In this document: positions 30,831 to 42,950 of the stretch, piece after piece
How positions within the stretch are numbered: the first letter of the stretch is position 1
Layout: every line of letters starts with the position of its first letter
Assembly (NCBI RefSeq): GCF_052324685.1
Contig: NC_135212.1
Location: 6,397,778 to 6,461,777 of the forward strand
Direction: 5' to 3'
Origin: Brachyhypopomus gauderio
Taxonomy: Eukaryota > Chordata > Actinopteri > Gymnotiformes > Hypopomidae
Length of the DNA stretch: 64,000 nt
Program-made: the position numbers and the translations under genes
Notes under the pieces: model-generated
What the model saw: the letters and a program-made list of their open reading frames with translations, nothing else
What the model was told of the DNA's origin: nothing
Databases searched by the model: none

Positions 30831-32384
30831 CAGATGAGCTTCAGCTAGAACCCTGTTGTGTGCTGCAGACTCTCTTTCAACCAGAACACACACCTGTTGA
30901 GCATTTCAGCTGGAGGATTCATGTCAGATCATTTCAGGCTATTTAATAACCCCCTACATGTCTGAATGACGCTCCAGTGTAAATGGTGCTGTCAAGGGAT
31001 TCTCAGTGCTCAAGAAACCAGGCTCAGCCCAAAGAACTGTTTACACTGCAAAGACAAACACTAATGATTCAGCAGTAGGACAGAAATAATCTTCAGAGTC
31101 ACAATCAGTACATCTACACATTAAAATACACAAATGCTCTTCAGAGTCACAGTCTGTAGAGCTATACTTTAAAATACACACACTCTCACACATGCACACA
31201 CATGCATGCAAACACGCACACACATGCATACTCACACACACACAAAGTTCTCTTACTCCCCGTGGGTGTCTGACGTGCTCTTCCTGGGTGTGGGGTGGCA
31301 GTGTGGGCTGTCTGCTTCCTCACCCCTCACCTTATGTACGTGAGCCTCAGTATTAATGACTGAGATCACCCCACAAGGTCAAACCCATTCAGTCCCGCTG
31401 ATGAATCTCATCTGCAGCAGCACATTTTCCTCACATGTGGCCGCCTAATCTGTCTTTCAGAGGGCCAGTGTGGTGAACCAGTGAGGAGGACCAGTGTGGA
31501 GAACCAGTGAGGAGAACCAGTGTGGAGAACCAGTGAGGAGACCACAGATCTCAAGGTGGGGGTAATTATTGACAAATGACACAGCCACATACAGATTAGT
31601 GGTCTCACACACACACTCGTGGCCAGGTATGCATGCACACACTCACACACTCACACATACATACAAAGCCTGACCTCCATAACAAACCCAGTCTGGTAAA
31701 TACATGTCCTTTTTGAGCCAAGAATTGGTGCTAAGCAACTTACTTATGTATTTATTTCGGCCTGTCTTTATAAAAGTCTGGAACAACATTTTAAACATAT
31801 TCAGAATTGTGGCGGTTTTACACAGCTTTTTAACAGAAGCATGTACACTAAGACACAAAGGACTGACACCAGCTCCTTGGATGCTCTATAATTACTAAAT
31901 AAATACACATTTCAAGATGATCATTTAGTAAAAATATTTTACAAAAGCTAATTATAATTTTTATCCCAAATGTAGTCTATAGACACAGGGCATATGTACA
32001 CTCAAGGGCTGAGATGCCTGTGATCACATCAAACAGAAACAGCCTCAAACAGCAATATCATATGTAATCATGTCATCTTCCCAATATCATAACACATTTG
32101 TGATCAATAATCCAGCTACTTGTTGAACTGGCAAAAATAGAATGTATGTTTAGTATTTAAAACACAGAAAAGTTAAAATGTTAAATATTACATAAACTAA
32201 AAACTGTTTTTGATGTGATTATTTGTTCTGTTTTTGAATGGTGTGAATCAGAAAAAGGTTCTAACGTATTACAAAATATAAAACCTAAATTTGATCTGTT
32301 CAGTGTCATTTGGGGTAGAACGACAAATGCCTTCCAGTAATGGGCAAAAACAGACATATCACATTAAGTGGCAAACTACCAATC
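30831..32384. other. Non-coding intergenic sequence downstream of alx1
   Basis: Contains a short tandem of 'agaaccagtgtggagaaccagtgagg' at about 31475-31540 and CA-rich patches at 31175-31240 and 31600-31650. No gene recognised. Confidence 0.4.
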
Positions 32385-32404
32385 TTCAGCGGTGTGAAAC
32401 CATT

Positions 32405-32410
32405 TTTATT
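32405..32410 (-). terminator. Candidate alx1 poly(A) signal (AATAAA)
   Basis: TTTATT on the plus strand reads AATAAA on the alx1 strand, about 735 bp after the stop codon. If used, the CA/TG arrays at 32461-32694 lie in the alx1 3' UTR as UG repeats in RNA. Other unscored signals may be used instead. Confidence 0.35.
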
Positions 32411-32460
32411 GAAATAATATTACCCTGGAGCTCCTCATTGCAGCCATTGTTCAGAGCTGT

Positions 32461-32544
32461 GCGCACACACACACGCACACACACGCACACACACAAAGCA
32501 CAGAGCAGCCTCCATTCTAAGCCGTGCACACACATATACACACA

Positions 32545-32579
<35 letters not shown>

Positions 32580-32619
32580 GGCACAGGGCAGCCTGCGTTC
32601 TGAGCTGTGCGCACACACG

Positions 32620-32694
<75 letters not shown>
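32461..32694. repeat. Compound (CA)n array in the probable alx1 3' UTR
   Basis: Three CA runs separated by two related ~40-bp spacers (both carry a '..cagagcagcctccattctaagccgtgc' / '..cagggcagcctgcgttctgagctgtgc' theme), so the CA run plus spacer was itself duplicated. The last run has about 30 units. Confidence 0.9.
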
Positions 32695-32695
<1 letters not shown>

Positions 32696-33044
32696 GTTAC
32701 TATGCTGGGGACTCCACCTCTGCTCTGGCTCCTCGCACCAGAATGTCGTTAATCTCACAATGGTCTCTGAGCTGCTGTTTTCACACTACCATAAGTGCGT
32801 TAGAAATAATAAGGTAATGCATTTTCAAGGGTTCCTAGTAAGATTGATTTCTAAATCATAGGAAATACAAACAATACGTGGGCCAAGTAGCTGAGAGCGT
32901 GTGGAACAGGTGGTGAGGACCAGGCTTCTGGGCTTCTGTAAAAGTGTCAGTCATTCAGCCACCGAGTAGGTCAAAGAGCATAAGTCATTCTTGAGTTAAT
33001 GTCTGTGCTGATGCATCAGCCCCTGTCTGAGCACTGCGTGGAGC

Positions 33045-33139
33045 AGACGTCTGAAGACAGCCGCCTGAAGGCAGAAATCTGAAGGCAGCAGTCTGAAGGC
33101 AACCGTCTGAAGGCAGCCATCTGAAGGCAGCACTCTGAA
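33045..33139. repeat. 14-bp tandem repeat next to the alx1 stop codon
   Basis: The unit CTGAAGGCAGCMRT repeats about seven times and ends 5 bp before the alx1 stop codon (33144-33146 on the minus strand), so it begins the 3' UTR. Confidence 0.9.
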
Positions 33140-33143
33140 GGGC

Positions 33144-33485
33144 TCACATGGCCCAGGAGATGTTAGCCGTGTGCTCTTTGGCCTTCATGCGAAGCACAGC
33201 AATACTAGATGAACGGCGCTCAAACTCCGGCTTGCTCTGGAACGCTGCGGTGGGGCCACCAGGGGCCGGGCCCAAGAGAGAATCGGCAAAGAAGTTGTTC
33301 ATGGACATGGGACCAACGCCGAACTGGTTCTGCTGGTGGTTTGGGAAGCCCACGTAGCCGTGTTCTGAGGCCCGCGGGGAGTGAGGATACGGTCCAGGCA
33401 CACAGGGCGGAGAAGCACGCGGGATAACACACGATGACATCACTGCCCCACCAGGGGCCGGGGCTGGCCACAAGTTGTTCGGTAT
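33144..33485 (-). CDS. alx1: alx1 coding exon 4 and stop
   Basis: Starts [20 protein letters not shown] and ends with the OAR tail ...NISWAM and TGA. The proline/glycine-rich middle (about residues 225-300) is a little longer than in mammals. Confidence 0.96.
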   Translation of the reverse strand: MPNNLWPAPAPGGAVMSSCVIPRASPPCVPGPYPHSPRASEHGYVGFPNHQQNQFGVGPMSMNNFFADSLLGPAPGGPTAAFQSKPEFERRSSSIAVLRMKAKEHTANISWAM

Positions 33486-35011
33486 CTGCGTGGCGTGAGA
33501 AAGGAGGAAAACATCAAAACTCAAAGGCTCAAACAGACACAAACACACACACACACGCACATATATATCTGTTCTCCCCTAAAGACATTTTTAGGGCCCA
33601 ATGAACATTCTTAAGGTTAATCTAGGGGCTGAAACGGCCTGAAGCGAAACCGTCGATCAGAAATCGCAGGAAGAAACGTCTGTCTAAACCATCAAAAACA
33701 AAATGTCTAAGCTATATCAGTTATGGCCAAAGAGAGCCCTTTTCTGCTCCGGGAAGGAGAACGGTAGTGTGTCAGCACGGTCTGCACATAACATTCTTTA
33801 CATATTACATCAGGCCTCAGTACAATACACCAACAATGTTGTCCAGCATTACAGATATCTTCAGACTGTTTTTTTGAGACACAGTAGGAATACATTTATA
33901 TTCACAATAGGAATCCAAATTCTATACACCTCATGAGAGAAATTATTTTGCAAATACTTTTGATGAGAAGCCTCTTCAGATAAACATCATAAGGAATATT
34001 TTAAGTGTTATGTTTAATTAGTGTGAGCATATTCAGAATCGCAGAACTTTAATCTCTAGCCTACTCTAACCTCTAGCCTACTAGATAATGCAATGCAAAA
34101 AAAATTAAGAAATGCAATATGTTATATGTTACACCGTGTATAATAGTTACTTCAGAATATATTTTTGTTTCAGTTTGGAGGAGAGGCAGGCTTCATCACT
34201 AGTGTTTTGTGCTTTGTAAAACACGTGCTGCACTAAAACTCAATTAGACACTTCATATTTTAGAGTGTTCATATTTTAGAGTGCTCATATTATAGAGTGC
34301 TCATATTTAGCAAATCGCAAATGAATTCTGAGTCCTTCAAAAGCGACCCACCTGCGTCCAGCAAATGTCTGTGCGCAGACCGTGTACATCACTAACTCAC
34401 GGCCTCAAGACACAGAGACACTGAGTTTATTGCGCAAACGAGCGTTGTGCGTCCAATTAACTAATAAGACTAATTATTTTCTCGCACGAGAAGCAAACTA
34501 AATCGTCCCTTGACAATAAAGCAAAAAATAAAATGGAAACTCACCTGTGAATATGTGTCGGTCCTTGGCAACACTGATATGTCGTATGTTGCTGCAAAGT
34601 GGTTTTTAGTTTGCTGGATTTGCCCGTAGCGTTCCCTCTTCCTCCATTTCGCTCTTCTGTTTTGGAACCAAACCTTTATCCCAGCAAAACCAAAAATACT
34701 TAATTGTCTGCACGCATAAGTAACATAGGCTATATGATATTCATCTTAACATTCATAAGCGATTAATATCTGCGCAATCGGATTTTTATACATTCAGCAA
34801 CAGAATGGTAAAATCCATATTTACAGTAGCCTATTTAGTCTATAGGCAATCTTTAAATAAACCTGCATGAAAAGGCCAAACAGTATCCAAAAATTGTCAA
34901 TAAGATCGACATAGAGAAGTAAAATAAGTCAAGGCCCGTAGGCTGTTTAGTTTAAGTAAAAAGACCAATTCATGAGGGGATTACAAGATCATTTAACCTA
35001 GGCTCGTGTAA

Positions 35012-35072
<61 letters not shown>

Positions 35073-36360
35073 TTACTTGTGTATTTTCTGACATATTTAT
35101 AAATGAGTGTATTAATAAACCATGCAATATAGTAGCATGAAGGAACCGAGATGAAGTGGTAATTGACGTGTAAATGACCTGGACCCGGGCCTCCGTCAGG
35201 TCGGTGCGCGTGGCCAGCTGCTCCCGCACGTACACGTCGGGGTAGTGAGTTTTCTGAAAGACTTTCTCGAGCTCCTCCAGCTGAGCGCTTGTAAAAGTTG
35301 TGCGATGTCTCCTCTTTTTACTGCTCGACACGTTGCTGTCGCATTTGTCCCCGAGTTCGTCCAAGTCCGTGTTGTCCTGAGCGGATGTCACCGGGGACGT
35401 CCCTACGCTGCAGCAGTCGTCCATCGCCCTCGTGAGCTGCGCGTGCACGCTGCCTTCCTCGGGTTTGGGGCCGCAGTAATTAGCTGGTGTAAAGGAACAA
35501 GCTTTTTGGTGAGCTAGTAGCTCACTAATTCACACAATGTGAAAAGTGAACACTGAATAATTTTTTATGTAGGTAAAAAATATATTTTGTGGGCTTGCTC
35601 GAGTTCCTACATGACAATACATAAAAGCATAAAAGTACGTAAAAGCACTGTCAACTGATACAAGTACACCGTGCTGTAAAATCGGGTGTTTGAATATAAC
35701 TTTGCAAAGTTGTAACATGCACCCAAATAATATTTCATGCACTACATATAATACATAACGCATTATGGACATTTGTTATGCGTTGCAACTGTGATGAAAA
35801 AGTTAGACCCTGTACAAAAGCGGCCAGTCAACATTTAACAACAGGACGTGGGGTTTAGTCAGGTTTCAAATATATAAAGCATTTCTCCATATGCATTTGG
35901 TGGAGGCCAAAGTACAAAGGTCATTTTAGTATTAGTATAGTAGCCTATAGGCTATATTTTTTATTTTACTCAGCGATGGCGAATGGTCATAATCTCAAGG
36001 CGTAAGCAGTCATGCTCTCAATAAGGCCTAACCTAGTCTAATTCACAAAAGCTTATAAACCGACATTTACCCCAGATTACCACATCCCCAAGAACGGCAA
36101 AAAGCATATATCCATATAGGGTAAGTGACAGCAAACTCACTGTTTTGGTTGTCACATGGAGAGGATCTCTCCAGGCTTGTGTGGTGGTCAGTGTTTTGAA
36201 GAGGGTAGGCTTGCGCGCACTTAGGCGAGGTCTTGCTGTAGTACTGCACGCTGTCTAAACTCTCCATGACTTGATCCAGCGTGCTGCCTGATCCCATGTA
36301 GTAATCACACTTACTCGGTTGGCTTTTCATTGTGAATTTATCGGTCATGTATTCCATCAT
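33144..36360 (-). CDS. alx1: alx1, ALX homeobox 1 (complete, 4 coding exons, 331 aa)
   Basis: Nuclear paired-class homeodomain transcription factor. In vertebrates ALX1 acts in cranial neural-crest and limb mesenchyme; human loss causes frontonasal dysplasia. Coding exons on the minus strand are 36360-36141, 35483-35179, 34673-34545 and 33485-33144. Phases agree (220+305+129+342 = 996 nt). The N-terminus has the ALX1 motifs [11 protein letters not shown] and LERSSPC. Residues ~115-129 ([15 protein letters not shown]) precede the homeodomain at 130-189 ([20 protein letters not shown] ... [15 protein letters not shown]50 at residue 179). The C-terminal tail [20 protein letters not shown], ending NISWAM, is the OAR motif. 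The length is close to the ~326 aa of mammalian ALX1. Two Met codons open the frame (36360, 36357); I use the first. It lies downstream of lrriq1 in the same orientation. The donor of intron 2 is weak. Confidence 0.97.
33486..34544 (-). other. alx1: alx1 intron 3 (1059 bp)
   Basis: GTGAGT donor and TCTCACGCCACGCAG acceptor. A short CA patch lies near 33540-33560; otherwise AT-rich unique sequence. Confidence 0.9.
34545..34673 (-). CDS. alx1: alx1 coding exon 3
   Basis: 129 nt, 43 codons, phase 0 at both ends. Encodes homeodomain helix 3 ([15 protein letters not shown]) and [20 protein letters not shown]. Ends CACAG|GTGAGT. Confidence 0.96.
34674..35178 (-). other. alx1: alx1 intron 2 (505 bp) with weak splice sites
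   Basis: Donor GTCATT lacks the usual purine at +3 and G at +5. Acceptor reads GGGATAAAG, with a T-rich stretch set back from the AG. Contains a (TTA)n run at 35012-35073. Confidence 0.85.
35012..35073. repeat. (TTA)n microsatellite in alx1 intron 2
   Basis: About 20 perfect ATT/TTA units about 105 bp from the intron's 5' splice site. Confidence 0.95.
35179..35483 (-). CDS. alx1: alx1 coding exon 2
   Basis: Follows acceptor TTTACACCAG. It encodes [20 protein letters not shown], the acidic/serine linker and homeodomain helices 1-2, ending at ...EARVQ. The homeodomain is cut between its residues 46 and 47, the usual intron site of paired-like genes. The donor reads CAG|GTCATT. Confidence 0.95.
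35484..36140 (-). other. alx1: alx1 intron 1 (657 bp)
   Basis: GTGAGT donor and TTCCTTTACACCAG acceptor. AT-rich; no repeat or element recognised. Confidence 0.9.
36141..36360 (-). CDS. alx1: alx1 coding exon 1
   Basis: Runs from the start codon to AAAACA|GTGAGT, a strong donor. 73 codons plus one base (phase 1), ending ...SPCDNQN; the split codon is Thr. Confidence 0.95.
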
Positions 36361-36552
36361 CAGACGCTGCCCTCGTCTCTCGCGCGACGTTCGTCAAAAT
36401 AGATCATAGAGGTTTAATTATGTTACGCAGAAATAGGTGAAGCAGTCCGAAAACCGATTATTTGCGCAGAGCGTTAATTTGTCTTGTCTTTAAGAGATCG
36501 AGCGATTCTCCTTATATCTGCGAGGAGAGGGGTCTCCCAGTAGCCTCCCAAC

Positions 36553-36562
36553 TTTTAAATAT
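36553..36562 (-). promoter_or_regulatory. alx1: Candidate TATA-like element of alx1
   Basis: On the gene strand the sequence reads CCATATTTAAAAG, about 195 bp before the start codon. A second TATA-like site (GATATAAGG) is at about 36510-36518. Either could place transcription start 130-170 bp before the ATG. Confidence 0.25.
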
Positions 36563-36770
36563 GGAGAACTTAAACTCCACCCACGCCACACATACACAAT
36601 TTCCACACAGATTTATGAAACGTTGAGCGATAACCTAAATAGAAACAATTATAGATACTCTTGTATATGCCGTATTTTGATAGATTTGGTGCCTACTGAT
36701 GAGGTATATAAAAAGGAATAATGCGACAGGCTCTGCAAAGTAGATAACAATTTACTAACAAGATATACTA

Positions 36771-36788
36771 ACAATTTAATTAAATTGT
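36771..36788. promoter_or_regulatory. 18-bp perfect palindrome with TAATTA core
   Basis: ACAATTTAATTAAATTGT equals its own reverse complement and lies about 410 bp upstream of the alx1 start codon. TAAT-containing palindromes are dimer targets of paired-class homeodomains, though the spacing here is not the classic P3 form. Regulatory use is speculative. Confidence 0.3.
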
Positions 36789-39489
36789 CTGTATCAAGGT
36801 AACATGTACAAAAGAGAACAGTTTTCAATGTATCATTTATTATTAGTATTATCATCATTATTATTATAAATTATTACAATATTACAGCGTCATAAGTAGT
36901 TAGGATTACTCATTATAATTACATTTTAGGCTGTGCACGAAACTGTTATTTAGTGCAACTTGCTCTAAAAAATACTGACAGATTTTTTAAAAGCTGCTTC
37001 AGTGGGCCTGAGTCTCTCGATAAATGCATGTGTATTTAATGCACTGGAATTTAATTTACGTGCAGAAGTTTCAAATTATACCAAAACACACACACACACT
37101 GAACAACACAACCATCACTCTAAACTATTAGATTATATTTTGTAAAACTCTAAAAGGTTCTTGACTCTAATAGATTCTTTAAAATTGTATGTCTAGGGCA
37201 AAAAATCGTACATCATGTTTCAACACAACAGGACAATGTGTTACTTGTGAGAACTCGTCGGTCGGACACAACTACTACAAAGAGCTATTTATAATTCCGG
37301 TGCAACAGTTTTTCCTCAAACTCATTTAGTAACGCATTTGTTTTTTTTTTTATCATTTTATAATTCGTAACCCATGACAATTATTAATTTTGGGGCTTTG
37401 TGTCTTACTTGTGTGTTTAAAATTACCAATGCACAAGCACAAATAGAGGTAGAAATAATGTAAAGAATTCTACAGGGCTTGATCATTTTCAGCTATTAAT
37501 GCCGAGTGTGACGCTGACTTTTCCGTAAAATCATCAAAACTATTAAAAACTTTAAATCACTCTAGTGTCGCCACTACATGCAAATAATTTCACTTTAGCC
37601 GATATAAAAGTGTGGTTTTGATCATGTGGTAGCGTCCTTATGAAGCACGAGGACTGAGAAACTGACACCGTAGGGTCAGCATTGGGTCAAAAGCGCACAG
37701 CCATGCTGACCACCTGAACCACCGTGTTTCAAACAGGAAGCTGTCATCTGACTCCACACTCACTAAATGGCTTTTATAAAAGAGATCGCACATTGAGAAA
37801 CTTTCTCATTTACCAGCAAATCGTACCACCTGCCAGGCTAGCCATATCTAGTCTCGCGCTGCCGCAGGGCCGCGAGCAGCTCCCAGGGTGGACGGTGCCA
37901 CTTCACGCGCAACCAAAATAAACACGAGCGCTCTTAAGTAGCGCGAGCGCGGGCGGGAAGGGCTTTTACGAGACCTCTGACAGGACGCAGCATTCGGCCT
38001 CACGCTGAGGATAAAATGCCAAAAGAGATGTTTTGTTGTGATTTCTGTTCGGCATTTTTAGTCAGTGACTATTAACGTTGTGTAGTTACAATGTTTCATT
38101 TCCCAGAAGTTATTATACAGCACCAAACAAACTTTGGGCGCTGCAAGTTTGAGCTTTCAAGTTCTGGCCAAGTTTAATTGCATAAATAGGAACTCCTATA
38201 TTGCTTAGAAGCAAAACCAGTAACAATTTCTTTAGCTATTTAAGAAAACAATTTCTTCGATAGCAACAGCCTAAACAAGTTTTGATGACTCTGAGGTGCG
38301 GAATGAGGTGCGGAATGAATTGCTTATTGTTCATTTTAAAGTTGACAGCAATTTATTCAAGTTTATTAAACACAGGTGTTAGTGTGAAATAAAGATAGAA
38401 TTGAAAAGTAATTTTAAGACACGTATGTAGTTTAATTCGTTACAACTTAATTTAGTAAAGTAATTTCAGGACTTTAATATCCACATAATTTAACCACTGC
38501 AACGACGCAAATGTGCATAGTACCGAATATGCATAGTAATTAGTTGCTATTAAAACTGTCGCTCTGTCTAATCTTGGAGCAGCTCTGTTGAAAGTTCGTG
38601 GCTGGAGTAAGTTTGTCAGTGGGTCTGTGTACACACACGCTTCCCGTCGCTTAAGTAATTAAAACGATAATAAACGACGCGGCTGGCCGACCGTTCCATA
38701 ACGGCCTCGTCACCGCAAACGCTGAAACTGCTCGGAACAAGAGCGCTGAACATATGCGTTGGGAGGCCTATAGGTTTTAGAGGCCTGTTCACATTATTAA
38801 GATCCCACTTCTTGTCAAAACGACCCATATGTTGCAGAAAAAAGCTTTAACCATATACATATTTATTTTCCCTAATGTGTTCCTATGTAATTAAATAAAA
38901 CTCAAGACCATTAGAAACCTAAGCAAACGTACAGAGTATTTGATTGCTTTAAAGTATTTCACTCAGGCCTGTGGAACTGTGTCCACATGAGCTGTTATGA
39001 AGATCATCTCTTTTGGTTTACCCTCATGCTGGCTGTGGACTGCAAGTGGTATGAATTATCATCTGGCATCCTCCACTGACAGGAGTTCGACTGTCACTTC
39101 AGTCTGATGTAATGGTTTTCTGGGGGCTCATACATTCACTCAAAGGCACGGACATGAACGCTCAGAACCAAAAACCCATTAAAGCTCCCGTGAGGTTTCT
39201 AGGGTTCGTCACCTTTAGGAATCTTCATAATTATAATTTCCTTTATGAGCACAGAACTAATCAAGTGTATAATTTCGTAATGTTGTTTGCAAACATTTCG
39301 CTACGATCCTATTCAAATCCTATTTATTTCAGTAAATAAAGTTTATCCTTGTGAGGAAGGTGTATGTGTTATAATGGAGGTGTTAAGGAAATGTGCTTCT
39401 CATTGGTTAATTAACTAGCAAAGCATTTTGTTTGACAGGTGCCAAAATCTGCTAAATATATTTCAGCAAACGTCATAGTCATACAAGCA

Positions 39490-42400
39490 TAACATGCTGT
39501 TGGAGAGCTGGTCTACATGCCTGTCTCTAATAATACGCTGTTGGAGAACTGGTCTACATGCTTGTCTCTAATAACACGTTGTTGGAGAGCTGGTCTACAT
39601 AACTGTCTCTAATAACGTGCTGTTGGAGAGCTGGTCTACATGCCTGTCTCTAATAACATGCTGTTGGAGAGCTGGTCTGTATGCCTGTCTTTAATAACAT
39701 GTTGTTGGAGAGCTGGTCTACATGCTTGTCTCTAATAACATGCTGTTGGAGAGCTGGTCTGCATGCCTGTCTCTAATAACATGCTGTTGGAGAGCTGGTC
39801 TAGATGCTTGTCTCTAATAACATGCTGTTGGAGAGCTGGTCTACACGCTTGTCTCTAATAACATGCTGTTGGAGAGCTGGTCTACATGCCTGTCTCTAAT
39901 AACATGCTGTTGGAGAGCTGGTCTACACGCCCGTCTCTAAGAATATGCTGTTGAAGAGCTGGTCTACATGCCTGTTTTTAAAAACACGCTGTTGAAGAGC
40001 TGGTCTACATGCCTGTTTTTAAAAACACGCTGTTGGAGAGCTGGTATACATGACTGTCTCTAATAACATGCTGTTGGAGAGCTGGTCTACACGCCCGTCT
40101 CTAAGAATATGCTGGTCTGCATGCCTGTCTCTAATAACATGCTGTTGGAGAGCTGGTCTAGATGCTTGTCTCTAATAACATGCTGTTGGAGAGCTGGTCT
40201 ACATGCTTGTCTCTAAGAATATGCTGTTGGAGAGCTGGTCTACATGTCTGTCTCTAATAACACGCTGTTGGAGAGCTGGTCTACATGCCTGTCTCTAATA
40301 ACACGCTGTTGGAGAGCTGGTCTACACGCCCGTCTCTAAGAATATGCTGTTGAAGAGCTGGTCTACATGCCTGTTTTTAATAACACGCTGTTGGAGAGCT
40401 GGTCTACATGACTGTCTCTAATAACATGCTGTTGGAGAGCTGGTCTACATGTCTGTCTCTAATAACACGCTGTTGGAGAGCTGGTCTACATGCCCGTCTC
40501 TAAGAATATGCTGTTGAAGAGCTGGTCTACATGCCTGTTTTTAATAACATGCAGTTGGAGAGCTGGTCTACATGCCTATCTCTAATAACACACTATTGGA
40601 GAGCTGGTCTACATGCTTGTATCTAATAACATGCTATTGGAGAGCTGGTCTACATGCTTGTCTCTAATAACACACTATTGGAGAGCTGGTCTACATGCTT
40701 GTCTCTAATAACATGCTGTTGGAGAGCTGGTCTACATGCTTGTCTCTAATAACATGCTGTTGGAGAGTTGGTCTACATGTCTGTCTCTAATAACATGCTG
40801 TTAGAGAGCTGGTCTACATGCCTGTCTCTAATAACATGCTGTTGGAGAGCTGGTCTACATGCCTGTCTCTAATAAACACACTGTTGGAGAGCTGGTCTAC
40901 ATGCCTGTCTTTAATAACATGCTGTTGGAGAGCTGGTCTACATGTCCGTCTCTAATAACACGCTGTTGGAGAGCTGGTCTACATGCCCGTCTCTAAGCAT
41001 ATGCAGTTGGAGAGCTGGTCTACATGCCTGTCTTTAATAACATGCTGTTGGAGAACTGGTCTACATGACTGTCTCTAATAACATGCTGTTGGAGAGCTGG
41101 TCTACATGTCTGTCTCTAATAACACGCTGTTGGAGAGCTGGTCTACATGCCCGTCTCTAAGAATATGCTGTTGAAGAGCTGGTCTACATGCCTGTTTTTA
41201 ATAACATGCTGTTGGAGAGCTGGTCTACATGACTGTTTTTAATAACATGCAGTTGGAGAGCTGGTCTACATGCCTATCTCTAATAACACACTATTGGAGA
41301 GCTGGTCTACATGCTTGTATCTAATAACATGCTATTGGAGAGCTGGTCTACATGCTTGTCTCTAATAACACACTATTGGAGAGCTGGTCTACATGCTTGT
41401 ATCTAATAACATGCTATTGGAGAGCTGGTCTACATGCTTGTCTCTAATAACATGCTGTTGGAGAGCTGGTCTACATGCTTGTCTCTAATAACATGCTGTT
41501 GGAGAGCTGGTCTACATGTCTGTCTCTAATAACATGCTGTTAGAGAGCTGGTCTACATGCCTGTCTCTAATAACACTGTTGGAGAGCTGGTCTACATGCC
41601 TGTCTCTAATAAACACACTGTTGGAGAGCTGGTCTACATGCCCGTCTCTAAGAATATGCTGTTGGAGAGCTGGTCTACATGCCTGTCTTTAATAACATGC
41701 TGTTGGAGAGCTGGTCTACATGTCTGTCTCTAATAACACACTGTTGGAGAGCTGGTCTACACGCCCGTCTCTAAGAATATGCTGTTGGAGAGCTGGTCTA
41801 CATGCCTGTCTTTAATAACATGCTGTTGGAGAGCTGGTCTACATGACTGTCTCTAATAACATGCTGTTGGAGAACTGGTCTATATGCTTGTCTCTAATAT
41901 CATGCAGTTGGAGAGCTGGTCTACATGCCTGTCTCTAATAACACACTATTGGAGAGCTGGTATATATGCTTGTCTCTAATAACATGCTGTTGGAGAGCTG
42001 GTCCACATGATTGTCTCTAATAACATGCTGTAGGAGAGCTGGTCTACATGCTTGTCTCTAATAACATGCTGTTGGAGAGCTGGTCTACATGCCTGTCTCT
42101 AATAACATGCTGTTGAAGAGCTGGTCTACATGCCTGTCTCTAATAACACACTGTTGGAGAGCTGGTCTACATGCCTGTCTCTAATAAACACACTGTTGGA
42201 GAGCTGGTCTACATGCCCGTCTCTAAGAATATGCTGTTGGAGAGCTGGTCTACATGCCTGTCTTTAATACCATGCTGTTGGAGAGCTGGTCTACATGTCT
42301 GTCTCTAATAACACGCTGTTGGAGAGCTGGTCTACACGCCCGTCTCTAAGAATATGCTGTTGGAGAGCTGGTCTACATGCCTGTCTTTAATAACATGCTG

Positions 42401-42950
42401 TTGGAGAGCTGGTCTACATGACTGTCTCTAATAACATGCTGTTGGAGAACTGGTCTATATGCTTGTCTCTAATATCATGCAGTTGGAGAGCTGGTCTACA
42501 TGCCTGTCTCTAATAACACACTATTGGAGAGCTGGTATATATGCTTGTCTAATAACATGCTGTTGGAGAGCTGGTCCACATGATTGTCTCTAATAACATG
42601 CTGTAGGAGAGCTGGTCTACATGCTTGTCTCTAATAACATGCTGTTGGAGAGCTGGTCTACATGCCTGTCTCTAATAACATGCTGTTGAAGAGCTGGTCT
42701 ACATGCTTGTCTCTAATAACATGCTGTTAGAGAGCTGGTTCATATGCTTGTCTCTAATAACATGCTGTTAGAGAGCTGGTCTACAAGCCTGTCAATAAGA
42801 ATATGCTGTTGGAGAAGAGAGCTGGTCTACATGCCTGTCTCTAATAACGTGCTGTTGGAGAGCTGGTCTACACGCCAGTCTCTACGAATATGCGTTTGGA
42901 AAAGAGAATTGGTTTACACGCCTGTCTCTATTAACACGCTGTTGTTCCCT
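39490..42950. repeat. 41-bp minisatellite, about 84 copies, with 575-bp higher-order repeat
   Basis: The unit is CTGTTGGAGAGCTGGTCTAC followed by ATGCCTGTCTCTAATAACATG, with recurrent variants (AAGAATATG, AACACG, TTTTTAATAAC). Marker variants recur at fixed distances: 'aataaacacac' at 40871, 41608 and 42183, and 'aatatcatgcag' at 41896 and 42471. The last two intervals are both 575 bp, a 14-unit higher-order repeat. Not coding (41 is not a multiple of 3). Confidence 0.97.

Larger units (their letters stand above)
36361..39489. other. alx1 5' UTR/promoter side and proximal upstream region
   Basis: AT-rich, with no coding frame recognised. It includes a TATA-like element near 36555, an 18-bp perfect palindrome at 36771-36788 and several TAAT-type homeodomain half-sites. 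It is the natural place for alx1 enhancers, but conservation cannot be judged here. Confidence 0.4.

Noticed and set aside
32291..32758. Open frames of 100-150 codons across the CA arrays
   Set aside because: Cys/Val and His/Thr runs are microsatellite artefacts; the region is probably alx1 3' UTR.
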